A stretch of 64,000 bases of DNA from Carettochelys insculpta (GCF_033958435.1 NC_134160.1:9969001-10033000); one strand, 5' to 3'; counted from the first letter of the stretch, positions 47,567 to 58,080 are shown. Notes: generated by a model from the letters alone, not told the origin. Program-made: numbers and translations.

Positions 47567-47599
47567 GCCCTACTTTGACGTTCAACGTCGAAGTAGGGC
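47567..47599. repeat. Subterminal palindrome of copy D
   Basis: GCCCTACTTTGACGTT is followed at once by CAACGTCGAAGTAGGGC, its reverse complement with one mismatch. It lies about 160 bp inside the left end. Confidence 0.85.
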
Positions 47600-47844
47600 A
47601 CATGTAGACGATCCGCGTCCCACAACATCGAAATAGCAGGGTCCTCCACGGCGGCCATCAGCTGAGGGGTTGAGAGACGGTCTGTCCAGCCCCAGAGCTC
47701 TCTGGTCACTGCGTGCAGCAGCCCCTTAAAGCTCTCCGCCCCCTTATTTCCTGTGGCAGGAAGCTGAGAGCGTGCAGACAGCAGCACAGACACGTGCACA
47801 GCCTGCATGCCCTCCAGAAAGCCCCAATCCACCACCCACCACCC

Positions 47845-49193
47845 ATGGCAGCCAGCCAGTCCCCCAAGCACCCACAGGGCACCCCCCGCAAGGGGACTGA
47901 GGGCTCCCAGCCATCCAGCCACTGGGGGAAGAGGCAGCGGGGCCCCTCCTGATCTGATGCCAAAATCCGGGACCTGCTGGGGCTCTGGGGTGAGGAGGAG
48001 GTGCTACAGGTAATGGGGAGCAAGCGGCGGAACACAAAAGTGTTCCCCTGGCTGGCCAAGGGCCTGGCTGCCCAGGATCGCCCTGTCCGCACTCCTGACC
48101 ATGTCAGGAGTAAGGTAAAGGAGCTGCGGCAGGGTTACGCCTGGACCCAGGACACGGCCAGCCGATCTGGGGCCACCCCCGCCACTTGCCCCTTTTACAG
48201 GGAGCTCAGGGAGATCCTGGGCCCCCCGGTACACCACCTCCCCCCGGCTACCCTTGACACCTCAGCCAACGAGCCCCAGCAGGCCCCAGAGCCGGAGTCT
48301 GGCCCAGAGGCCAGCCCTGCACCCCAGGGCCCCCCAGAGGAGCCCACCCCTGGGACAGCAGAGGAGGAGGCCTCCAGCAATGGGGGGCTGCTCATCAACC
48401 TCCCCTCCCACAGGTCCAGCAGGGCGTCCGCCCAATGGGTGTCCCCCAACCGTGGGAGCAGACTGTCAGGTATGTACCCTGGTGCACACCCCCAGGTTAA
48501 GGGGCGGGGGACAAGGGACATGACCAGGGCCCTCCACACACCCAGCTGACCATGGCCCTGAGGACAGCAGTGGCATGTCCCTCAGAAGAGTCCATCTGCC
48601 CCTGCCCCCCAGGACAGTGCCATGCCCCATCCCTGGGGATGGCAGGGGAGCAGAATAAGAGGGTCCCCCGGGGGCGGGGAGCAGAACCAGAGGGTCCTCC
48701 CTGGGGGGGGGGGTACCACACCCATCATCAGCATCTCTGGGGGACAGGGGATGGGGAAACAGCAGCAGAGGAGTGGGGGGGACATAGGCCATGGGTCAGG
48801 GCCTAGACTAACAGCTGTCTCCGCTCTTCCCCCCTCTGTTCCACAGCCGCACCATCTGAGGGCCCTGAGAGCACAGGTGCTGCGTCCGTCGTGCCGGACA
48901 GCCCACCGGGGCCATCACAGCAGGCCAGCCCAGCGGCAGAGCAGGGATCGGCCCCAGGACGAGCCTGACAGCGGTGGAGCCATCCCCAGGCGTCCACTGA
49001 CCCCCAGCTCCTCGCCACCATCCGGCGTCTAGTGGAGGTCTCAGAGCGCCGCCTGCATGTGGAGGAGTGGCAGCTCCACCTGGAGGAGCAAGCGCTGGCC
49101 TGGCGCCAGGAGGCTTGGGGGGCCTTCATGAGGATCTTCGAGCGGATCGCGGAGCAGATGGCCCCCCTGCCGCTCTGCCCGCTGTCCCTCTGA
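47845..49193 (+). pseudogene. Myb/SANT-like DNA-binding protein of Harbinger copy D
   Basis: PIF/Harbinger elements carry a second gene for a Myb/SANT-like protein that helps the transposase reach DNA and the nucleus. Exon 1 is 47845-48469. After an N-terminal basic, Pro/Ser-rich part comes the SANT-like domain (SDAKIRDLLGLWGEEEVLQ, then KVFPWLAKGLAAQD, VRSKVKELRQGYAW, PFYRELREILG), with regularly spaced Trp/Leu. A Pro/Glu-rich linker follows. The donor GTATGT is at 48470, the acceptor CCACAG ends at 48846, and the phases agree (1). Exon 2, 48847-49193, ends in a coiled helix (ERRLHVEEWQLHLEEQALAW). In-frame TGAs occur at 47950-47952 (where a Trp codon is likely ancestral) and 48966-48968. 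Otherwise the 323-codon frame is open. The start is the first ATG preceding the domain in frame. It converges with the transposase gene. Confidence 0.85.
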
Positions 49194-49651
49194 GCTGCCC
49201 TCCACCAGTTGTCCTGGAGCCTGCCGCAGAGGGAGACCGTGGGCCTCAGGAACCAGCCCGGCCATATCTGCCGGTTCTTCCGGCCCCCACCCAGCCTCGA
49301 CGGGGCCTCCAGCCCAGACGTGGGTCGCGTCCCCCCACACCAGGTGCTGGACAGTAGGGGCGAAGGAGGCCAAGGACTGAGCCCCCCAGGCCTCCCCTTT
49401 GTACATATTCCCCCCCCCATTCATTGAAAATAGTTGACTTGTCCCACCCCCCTTTAGTAGCTTCCCCCCCATGTACATAGTTCCCCCATTAATGCAAGAG
49501 TTCATTGTTTGATTTCAACAAGGTTTTGGTTTATTTACAAAAAAGAAACGTGTGGGCGTGTGCTCTCTGGTGCTCAGTGGTGTGGGCGTGGGGGCAGGTA
49601 GTGTTGTGGAGGGGCGGTGGGTGGCTCACCAGCAGCTGGTCCTGCCAGTGT

Positions 49652-50970
49652 TCACCCCGCAGCCTGCTCAAAATGGGCCCGCAGGGCCTCCCAGATCCGG
49701 ATCCCCTCAGGGTCAACCTGGCAACTGGGGGCAGCAGGTGGCTGGGCGTAGGTCCTGCCAGCCTCCACAGCCCAGCCCCCGACAAATGCCTCTCCCTTGC
49801 TCTCCACCAGCTTATGGAGTGCGCAGCACGCACCCACAACCTGGGGGATGTTGGGGAGCCCTGCGTTCAGGCGGGTGAGGAGACACCTCCAGCGCCCTTT
49901 GAGGCGGCTGAAAGTCTGCTCGACCTCCTGGCACGCATGGTTCAAGCAGGTGTTGAACCGCTTCTGGGTGGCACTGACGTGGCCCGTGTATGAGCATGAG
50001 CCAGGGCTGGAAGGGGTACGCTGCGTCTGCAACGAGGCAGAGGGGCACGGTGGTCCCCGCCTCCAGCCAGCGGCACACGCCCGAGTTCCGAAGCACCCGG
50101 GCGTCGTGGCTGCTGCCAGGTCAGCCAACATAAATGTCCAAGAAACAGCCCCAGCTGTCCACCAAGGCCTGGAGGACCACGGACTGGTAGCCCTTCCTAT
50201 TCAGGAAGCATCCTCTGCTGTGCTCCGGGGCACGGATGGGGATATGGGTCCCATCCAGAGCCCCGAAGCAATTAGGGAAGCCCAGGCTGGCAAACCCTGC
50301 GATGGCCACATCCGGGTCCCCAAGTAGCATGAGCCTGTGGAGGAGCAGCGCGTTGATTGCGCAGACCACCTGCAGGGGAAGGACATGAGAGCACCCGTGA
50401 GGGATGTGCAGGGTGTGTCTGGCCCTCTCCTGGGGCTCCCCCACTCCCCCCAGGGCTTCCCCTCCCCCGGGCTCCCCCCTCCTCCTGCGGTCCCCTTACC
50501 TCCATGACGACAACCCCACTGGTGGCCTTGCCTGCACCGAACTGCTGTCCTATGGATCGGTAGCTGTCTGGAGTGGCCAGCTTCCAGACAGCGATGCCGA
50601 CCCGTTTCTCAGTGGTGAGGGCACGTCGCATGGGGGTGTCCTTGTGCCGTAAGGCAGGGGTGAGCCACTGGGAGAGCTCAAGGAACGTCTGCCTGCTCAT
50701 CTGGAAATGCCGGAGCCAGCGGTCATTGTCCCACTTGCCAAGCACCAGCCGTTCCCACCAGTCTGTGCTAGTAGGGTACCTCCATAGCTGGCGGTGTGTC
50801 CGGCGGGGGGAGGCTGGGAGGGCAGCATGGTCTGGGGCTGCTTCTTCATCCCCCGAGGACAGCTCATCTTCCTCGAATAGAAGATGCTGAGCTGCCTCCT
50901 CCATGGCACTGAGCAGGGCAGACACTGCTCCAGGGGTGGGTGTGTGGGCCTCTGGCTGCTGCTGCTGCAT
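49652..50970 (-). pseudogene. Harbinger DDE transposase of copy D, almost intact
   Basis: Exon 1 (50970-50500) starts MQQQQPEAHTPTPG, has an acidic stretch (FEEDELSSGDEEAA), then WWERLVLGKWDNDRWLRHF and the helix-turn-helix-like TPDSYRSIGQQFGAGKATSG. It ends ATGGAG with donor GTAAG at 50499. The acceptor CCCTGCAG ends at 50370; exon 2 resumes in phase 0 with VVCAINALLLHRL. The intron is 130 bp. The catalytic triad is complete: Asp in ALDGTHI (about 50255), Asp in VADAAYP (about 50027), Glu in CQEVEQTF (about 49921). Defects are one TGA where family members have Trp (about 50115, in YVG-stop-PGSSHDARVLRN) and one frameshift after QPWLM (about 50000). The frame then runs to FEQAAG and stop. A poly-A signal AATAAA lies about 120 bp downstream on this strand (near 49533). 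Relatives include host HARBI1. Confidence 0.9.
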
Positions 50971-51009
50971 GCTGCTTACATGGGGGGGTAAGCAGCATGC
51001 AGCAGCAGC
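50958..51009. repeat. Perfect 22-bp hairpin over the transposase start
   Basis: Arms at 50958-50979 and 50988-51009 are exact reverse complements, 22 bp each, with an 8-base loop of A, T and six G. The transposase ATG (50970-50968) and the first Gln codons lie within the left arm. On the transcript this would place a strong stem at the initiation codon. Confidence 0.9.
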
Positions 51010-51899
51010 TCTGTGGCTCTGCAGACCGTGTGCTGTGCAGGCTGTGTGTGTCTGGGAGGGGCCCTTTAAGGGAGCGGCTTGCTGATGCCCCAGAAGTGCT
51101 AGTCTACCCTGTGACCCTGTCCACAGCTTTTCCTGGCACCCTTATTTCGATTTGGGCCACTTTTGTGTATAGACGCTTCCCTGTGGCGCCTATTTCGATG
51201 TAGTGCTGTCCTATGTCAATGTTGAACGTCAACGGCACCAGCCCTGGAGGCTGTGTGGACGCTACTCATCGAAATAGCTTATTTTGATTTCGCTACATGG
51301 AAATAAGCTATTTCAATGTAGCGTCCCAGTGTAGACGTAGCTATTATGTATTTTGAAACCTGTGCAAGAGGCTATGTATGTTAGGCAACCTTCTATCATA
51401 AAAATCTGCCCCAGAGTATCCCATAATAAGCTTGGAACAGTTCTGCTCTAACTTTATTAGAATACCTCCTTTTAAATGATCAATTTGTAGTTGGCATTTT
51501 GAGTGAGTATGCATGTGAAGAGCATGTATATTTGTGTGCGGTATGTTGGAATGCAAAGGATTTACTTATGTTAGTAGAGTATATGTTGTGGGAGTTTGCA
51601 TTAGCCTTAAAAATCTGTGTGCAATGTTTATTCTGTCAGGCCACGTCTACACTACCAAGTTCCTTTGAAAGATTTTTTGAAAGATCCTGCGGAGTGTCTA
51701 CACACAAAACACCTTCTTTCAAAAATACTTTTGAAAAACGTGCCTGCTTTTTGAAATCACTCTTCCATTCCTGTTTCAGGAAGAGCACCTTCTTTTTGAA
51801 AGGCTTTTCAAAAGAAATGTGTGTAGATACTCAGTGGGCTGCTTTTTTGAAAGAGCAGTCCTTCGTGGCACCAGCCAGAGCATGGAAATGCCCTGGCCA

Positions 51900-52515
51900 G
51901 CACTCCTGGAGCTCTATGCTCCCTGCGTCCAGCCATGTTTAAAGTCCCGGAGACCCAGAAATCCTGTGGCAGGAAGCTGAGAACATACAAGCAGCAGTAG
52001 GGACGTGAGCCTGTAGCAGCACACCTTCCAGCCAACCCATGAGGCATCCAAGGCAGCCAAAGGACCCAGGCCAGGAGCCCCACGTCCCCCAGGAACCCAC
52101 CACCAAGCCAGGGATTGGATGGTAGGCACCCTGGACACCCTCATACAGCCTGTGACCTCCTGCCTGACTCAGCACCCCCCTACAGTCCTCCCCCACAGTT
52201 CCCCGCACAGCCCCCAATCTTGCTGCCCTGATCCTGAGTGATCGCCACATAACTGCCCAGTTGGCACTTAGGTGCTGGCTGGTGGCCAGTATTGGCCAGG
52301 ACAAACTGGCCTCCCCCTTCCCTCCTACCTGTCCTTCTCCCAGCCATGCTCTCCCCCAAGCCCAAGCCCGCTGGACCCCTCCCACACCTCTATATCCATA
52401 TGATCCCACCCGTTTCAGGATCCTGCTCCAAGTTTCATTGCCCCCATCCCTGCCCCAGGCCCCTATTGTATATAGTTCCTTTGCCATTCCCCCTTGTAAA
52501 TAGTTAGTCATTTGC
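51900..52515 (+). pseudogene. Second-gene relic, copy E
   Basis: 51955-52040 (CCTGTGGCAGGAAGCTGAGA, then a CAGCAG stretch and AGCACACCTTCCAGCC) matches the 5' region of the copy D gene at 47745-47850. The SANT-like domain is missing. The rest is Pro-rich coding-like sequence ending near 52505 and followed by AT-rich poly-A-like sequence. It is non-functional. Confidence 0.55.
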
Positions 52516-52722
52516 TTTACATAGTTTGGATTTGTTTGATATCATTCTAGTAAATATTTTATTTTTCACCACCCCTTTGTCCCTTGTTTATGGTGGGGGG
52601 GCTGTGGGGTATGGGGCTGTGGGAAGGGGTTCATGGTGGTGAAGGGTGGGGGTGCAGGAGGGGGATCCTGTTTGAGGGTGCCGGCGGGGGGGTCACTGGA
52701 GCCCCTGAGCGAAGGCCTCCCT

Positions 52723-53166
52723 GGCCATGTCTACACTAGCCCCAAACTTCGAAATTGCCATGCAAATGCCATTTTGAAGTTTACTAATGAAGCGCTGAAA
52801 TGCATATTCAGCGCTTCATTAGCATGAGGGCGGCTGCGGCACTTTGAAATTGACGTGCCTCGCTGCCGCGCGGCTCGTCCCAACAAGGCTCCTTTTCGAA
52901 GTCCCCTTATTCCCATCAGCTCATGATGGGAATGATGATGGGAATAAGCTGATGGGAATAAGGGGACTTTGAAGTAGGCGGGGTCCTTTCAAAAAGGAGC
53001 CCCCTCGGGATGAGCTGCGCGGTGGCGAGGCGCGTCAATTTCGAAGTGCTGCGGACGCCCACATGCTAATGAAGCGTTGAATATACATTTCAGCGCTTCA
53101 TTAGTAAACTTCGAAATGGCCATTTGCATGGCCATTTTGAAGTTCGGGGCTAGTGTAGACGTAGCC
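52723..53166. mobile_element. Harbinger-type MITE inserted in copy E, CCT duplication
   Basis: Termini GGCCATGTCTACACTAGCCC and GGGCTAGTGTAGACGTAGCC are inverted partners. CCT occurs on both sides (52720-52722, 53167-53169). Removing the element rejoins sequence that matches copy B, confirming the insertion point. The two halves are themselves inverted repeats, with internal palindromes around GAAGCGCTGAAATGCATATT (about 52785-52822) and at 53068-53105, and a central ATTCCCATCAGCTCATGATG palindrome. Confidence 0.95.
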
Positions 53167-54460
53167 CCTGAGGGCCTCCCTGACCCGCACCATGTCCTGT
53201 TGCGCTGGGCAGCAGCTGGCTGCTTGTTGTCATGACTAGCCTCAGCAGCCCACCCCTGCACAAAAGGTTCAAGCTTTGCCTCCACATTATTGTGGAGGAC
53301 ACAGCATACCCCCACCACAGCTGGCACATTGGGGATGCTCACTTCCAACCATGTAAGGAGGTGGCAAAAGCACCCCTTCAGATACCCAAATGCCCACTCC
53401 ACAGTGTTGCTAGCCTGGTTCAGGTGCTCATTAAAATTGTCATGGGTGGGGATCGGTATGTTCTGTGTAGGGCCACATCGGCCCTGGTACTCAGCATCCG
53501 CCATGAGGAGCATAGCATGTCCTTGCCCAGGAGCTCCCACAGGGGAATGTAGGTCCCCGCAGCTTGTGGCCGAGCCAACAGTTACGAAAGACCCAGGCAT
53601 CGTGGCCTCACCCAGTCCAGCTCACACACATCCATAAAATGCCCCATGGCATCCACAAGGGCCTTGAGCACCATGGAGTGGTACCCTTTCTGGTTGATGA
53701 AGGCACCAGCACTGTGGTCCAGGCCCCAGATGGCAATGTGGGTCCCATCCAGAATGCCAAAGCAGTTGGGGAAGCCCAGCTCTGAGAACCCTGTGAGGGC
53801 AACATCAATGTTTCCGATGCAGATGACACAGTGAAGGAGGATGCTGTTTATTGCCCTGACAACATACCCATGAGTATGTGGCAGGGTTCTCCATGCCCCC
53901 TTATCCCGAGTCCCCTCTCCCCTGCTCCTCCTCTCTCCCCTCCAAGGCCCCATTCCCTGCCCCCTTCCCTCTCCCCTCTGGGGCCCCCACCCCTGGTCCC
54001 CAAGAGTCCCACTTGCCTGAGCCCCCTACCCCTGTGGTGGATGTGTGACCGAATCATGGCTTACCTCCATGAGGACAGCCCCAACAGTGGCCTTGCCCAC
54101 CCTGAATTGGTGGCTAACCAACCAGTGGCTCTCTGGGGTGACCAGTTTCCAGAGAGTGATGGCTACCCTCTTCAGCAGGGGAAGCGCAGGCCACATCCAG
54201 GTTTTCTGGTGCTGGAGGGCTGGGGCAAGCCAGTGACATAGCTCCAGAAATGTCCACTTGGTCATGCAGAAGTTCTGGAACCAGCAGTCATTGTCCAAGT
54301 CCCCCAGCACCAGCTGGTCCCACCACTCTGTACTGGTGGGGTAGCCTCACAGGCACTGGATGACCCGGGGGAGGGGGAACTGGCGCTGCCCCGCAAAGAC
54401 AGGCTGTAGCAGGGTGGCTATCAAGGTGATCTCCTGGAGCCACTGGAGGATGGCTGCTAG
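53167..54460 (-). pseudogene. Harbinger DDE transposase, copy E
   Basis: Exon 1 (minus, to 54065) reads YRVVGPAGAGGLGQ-like sequence, then MLGDLDNDCWFQNFCMTKWT, FLELCHWLAPALQH, WKLVTPESHWLVSHQFRVGK. It ends ATGGAG with donor GTAAG at 54064. Exon 2 begins at 53863 with VVRAINSILLH; the acceptor AG has become AT, so splicing there would fail. The triad is intact in sequence: Asp in ILDGTHI (about 53749), Asp in MADAEYQ (about 53498), Glu in NTVEWAF (about 53399). A frameshift follows MDVCELDW. The C-terminal codons are separated by the nested MITE. Close relative of copy B. Confidence 0.85.
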
Positions 54461-54844
54461 CAATGTGGCCAGCAATCTGACCACGGCCTCGAGGAGTGGA
54501 CTATCGGGGAACTGCTGGGGTCCATAGTGTTCCCAGTGTGGCTTCTCTTGATGTGCAGTGTCTGTGTGTCTTTGGGTGGCATGGCAGCCCTCAGCATGTG
54601 CAGGATGAGGGTCCTTGGGAGGGGGCCTTTAAGGGAGTGTCTGGCTGTGGCCTCTGGAAGGGCTTGTCCACCATGCGACCTTGTCCACGGCATTTCCTGG
54701 ACTTTCTTTTGAAAGAACACCCTGGGTCATGTGGATGCTCCTTTTTGAAAGATTGGATCACGATCTTGAGCTGCTTTTTGTGAGTAGACACGTGCGTTCG
54801 AAAGGCGGCTTTCGAAATCATGCTGTAACGTAGTCATTGCCTCC

Positions 54845-57610
54845 TGATCGCCCCATTCAATAGGGGGTCATCGCTGTTTAATATGGGATGCATCAACAGT
54901 TTGGGGGATGGGAAACAGAGGAGCCCAACTCCATACATTTTGATGTAGTATTCAGTTCCTATTACACTTCAGGAAATAAAGTGCTAATCTGTGGACTGAT
55001 TGTAACTTGCTCTAACAGTGCGTGGAAGCTTTTCTTCTTCGTCATTAGTTGTCTTAGTGGAGTGTGACAGATCTTCTGTGGCAGCTATTCTTTCTCTACT
55101 CTTTTAGGCCACTCTTCCTTGTGTCTATAGGAGGCACTCTGTTCTGTGCAACTGATTATAGTCTTGATAAACAGAACACAAAAGGACATGAACTCCTTGA
55201 AAAATGTCATGTCCTGTGCACTAATACTTTTCCTTGACTCCGTTTCTCATGCCCATTAGTGGGTTTTGTGGCTGAGGATAAGGGACCCTGAACTTTTTCT
55301 CTAAATGCTATGCTGTGGAGTACAGAGGAGTGATCAGATTTACTGGAGTTTTTATTAACTCTGTTTCTATATGATCTGTCTCTCCTGTCAGCTTGCTTCT
55401 CTCCATTTTATTTCTCATCTCTCTCCCACTTTCTTTTTCATCTCACTCCAACTCTTTCTCATACTGAACTTGTGTTTGTACAAAAGACTCCATTCCAGAT
55501 CCATTCCAGAATTGCTGTGAGAAACCTCATAGCAAGCACTGTCTGTCCTCTCTCTCTCCTATCTCAGTAAAATGGCAGTGCAAGAGCTTCATGAGAGGGT
55601 GTAAATCCCTCGTTCTGAGTGTCTAGCTTTTTTTTTCCCTGCAAAATCCTTTACTGCTGTTGACTCCACAAGTCAAACTTCCCCAACAATACACCTTGCT
55701 GGTCAAAAGTGTAAACACAATTTTACACCCCACTGAAAAAGGAGAACCTCAGTAAAAAAGTGAAAGAAACACAGATGCACAGACTGGTTCACAACCATTA
55801 GCTTTTGGTATAAAGTCTAACTAATTTGTGATCTTGTGTGTTTGTGTTTAAGATTGCAGTTACAAGTGCTAGAAATCCAATAATAGCCTTGCTTGAATAG
55901 GGAAATACAGACCCAATGTTGTGCTGTCTATGGAGTTTTAAAAGGAATCCTAAACTATTTTTAAGTGGGTTTCTATTGTAACATTTTTGAGCTTATGTCA
56001 ACTAGAGTTGGCTCCACATGTCTAGTGGGGATCAGCAGAAATGATACAGTTATGTTCCTGATCCAGTGCAGTGTTTTTATGAAACTCCAGTCCGTGGTTT
56101 TTTATTAAAAGCTTTGCCAGATCTTCTCTAAAAGAATACTCAGCACCAGAAACTGGTATATGAAGTGCAGAAGCTGTAGTCTCTGTGTGTTTGTATAAAC
56201 ACAAGTATAGATGAATTTATTCTTTCATTGCACTTAACTGTGCTGACTAGAATTCTGTCTCCCATCAGATCATCTACCAATTCTGGTCTGGAGTTACATA
56301 TTCACAGTTCCAATCCGCTAATCTTTTTAATGTTACCCACATGTTGAATAAGAAGACAGAGGTGCTCTTCCCACGGTGCCCTCATTTTTAGGCCCAGATA
56401 TCTCTACAACACATTTGTGCAAACTTGATATTATCTTGCTACTTTAAAAATCACAAATGTGTGAGACAGAGGACAAGGATGATCTTGTTAAATAAATTCT
56501 AGACTATGTAAAATATTTTTTTTGTACTCCACTTTCCATATTTCCCTCCTGTTTTGAGCTGCAGCAGATTAAAGATCTTTCCCATGGCAAACCTCTCAGA
56601 GTCTTGACTATAGTGCAGGCTCCACTCCACCTTCCTGTGTTAAAATCCAGTTCATCTTTTACAACTTTTGACTAGGGCTGGTAAAATAATGGATTTCCTT
56701 GACTCAGACTTGAGTCCACTTTCCTCTCTTAAAATGCATCCCAAAGTTTTTTTCAGTTCTGTCAAATGTTGATTCCAGAGTTCAGCATTATGTCTGAAAC
56801 CTTAACTCACTGCCTCGCCTCATTCTTTCCACCTTTCTTCTTGCTTTTTAGGAAATAGCAAATCCAGTTTTAAAATCCACTCCAGCCTTTGAACTTTGTT
56901 GTTGAGTTCAGTAAATTGACAGAATTACCTTATGCTCAAACACCACTTCAGGGTTTTTTTTTTCTGGAGTGATTTCTCACTAGGTTCCTCTTTACCATTG
57001 TGCCAGTGTTTCAGGGGGAATAATACGATATCTTGATATTGCATTTAAATAACCTAAACAAGTACTGAAAAAGTCTTTGTTTTGTACATGCCCAGTAGAT
57101 AGTTCACATGCATCAAATAAATAACCCATAAATAATATTAATACTTGGGTGCTATGAAGCTGCAATGAGTATGCTGAAGCTTGATGCAATAGTGTCTAAG
57201 ATAGTAGAAAGAGACTATACAACATTTTAGTGCAGCTTGTGAATGTAAACCTGTTTCCAGGTAAATAAAATTTCTTCAGAAAAACTGGCCTCCAACCCCA
57301 TAGGTGCTCCACTATAGTGTAGGTGATTTTTGCTATTTCCATTCCGTATTTTGCAATATATACTATGAATTAAAATAAATTAGTCTCTTATTTTTGGTCC
57401 AGTCCAGATATCCCATTTACGGTACACTTGAAAATCCCAGTAAAATGGAACAGCAGTTTCTTTCTCCAGTCTGCATGTTTCTGCTCAGCTCTTTCTTTCC
57501 AGTTTGGGTGCAGTAGTTAACATTTTATTAGAGAAACTCTATCCAGTTCCTCAAGTAATTATCCAGTCCATGTTTATAGCTTGTTTAAGGGGCCAGAGAT
57601 GATAAGAAGG

Positions 57611-57642
<32 letters not shown>

Positions 57643-58080
57643 CTTCAGTTCCGTTTCCATGTCAACAGTTCAGTCCATATTTGCCATCACACAGTTGGCA
57701 AAGCCTCTTTTATTAAGGAGACTACTCCTGTTTCTAGCACGCTAATCTATACCAGGTTTCCTAAACTGCCTTGGTGCTAGGTTAAATGGCAAGGCCACCT
57801 TCATGAAGGAGACTTTAAGAGCAAGCCTAGTGGTGGTGGCCTGCACTACCATGTGGGAGACCAGAGCTGGATTCCCATCATGTGGTGTCTGAACTGCTTG
57901 AAGCTGGCATGGCAGTGGAGTAAATACGCTCAGCAATGGGGGCAAGGGGACAGGGGAAAGTGCTGCTCACATAACTTCAATGACCCTTTATGTCAATAGA
58001 GGAGGAGAGTTGATATGTTTCAAAGAAAGTTGCCCACTTCTCTTTGGCCCGATGGTCTCAGGCACAACCATAAGGCTGTT
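54845..58080. other. No gene recognised
   Basis: AT-rich with frequent TCCAGTTC/CCATTCCAG words that may be an old repeat family. A GA microsatellite spans about 57610-57643. No exon is supported. Confidence 0.45.

Larger units (their letters stand above)
47410..51342. mobile_element. Harbinger copy D, near-intact two-gene transposon
   Basis: A 3.93-kb element whose ends read AGCCGCGCCTACACTAG (left) and, as reverse complement of the right end, AGCTACGTCTACACTGG. The 5 bases TATTA precede 47411 and also follow 51341 (47406-47410 and 51342-51346). Depending on whether the outermost base belongs to the element, the duplication is ATT or TATTA. Inside are a plus-strand Myb/SANT-like gene and a minus-strand transposase gene, tail to tail. 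The whole element is GC-rich and CpG-rich, unlike its flanks. Subterminal regions hold several palindromes. This is the youngest-looking coding transposon in the window. Confidence 0.9.
51639..54841. mobile_element. Harbinger copy E, with nested MITE
   Basis: The left end is GGCCACGTCTACACTACCAA and the right end, decayed, is GTAACGTAGTCATTGCC. Flanking triplets TCA and TCC agree at two of three. Subterminal sequence is of the CTTTCGAAAG family. The element carries a minus-strand transposase pseudogene and, at the left, the head and tail of the second gene with its middle deleted. A complete 444-bp MITE is inserted at 52723-53166. Confidence 0.8.

Noticed and set aside
48803..49420. 205-codon minus-strand open frame inside copy D
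   Set aside because: Antisense shadow of the second exon of the Myb/SANT-like gene.
50272..50500. Reading the 232-codon transposase frame through 50272 as real protein
   Set aside because: The part after the GTAAG at 50499 is intron. The catalytic region resumes in another frame at 50369 after a CAG acceptor.
47410..51342. A CpG island promoter at copy D
   Set aside because: The GC richness stops exactly at the transposon ends, so it belongs to the element and is not a host promoter.
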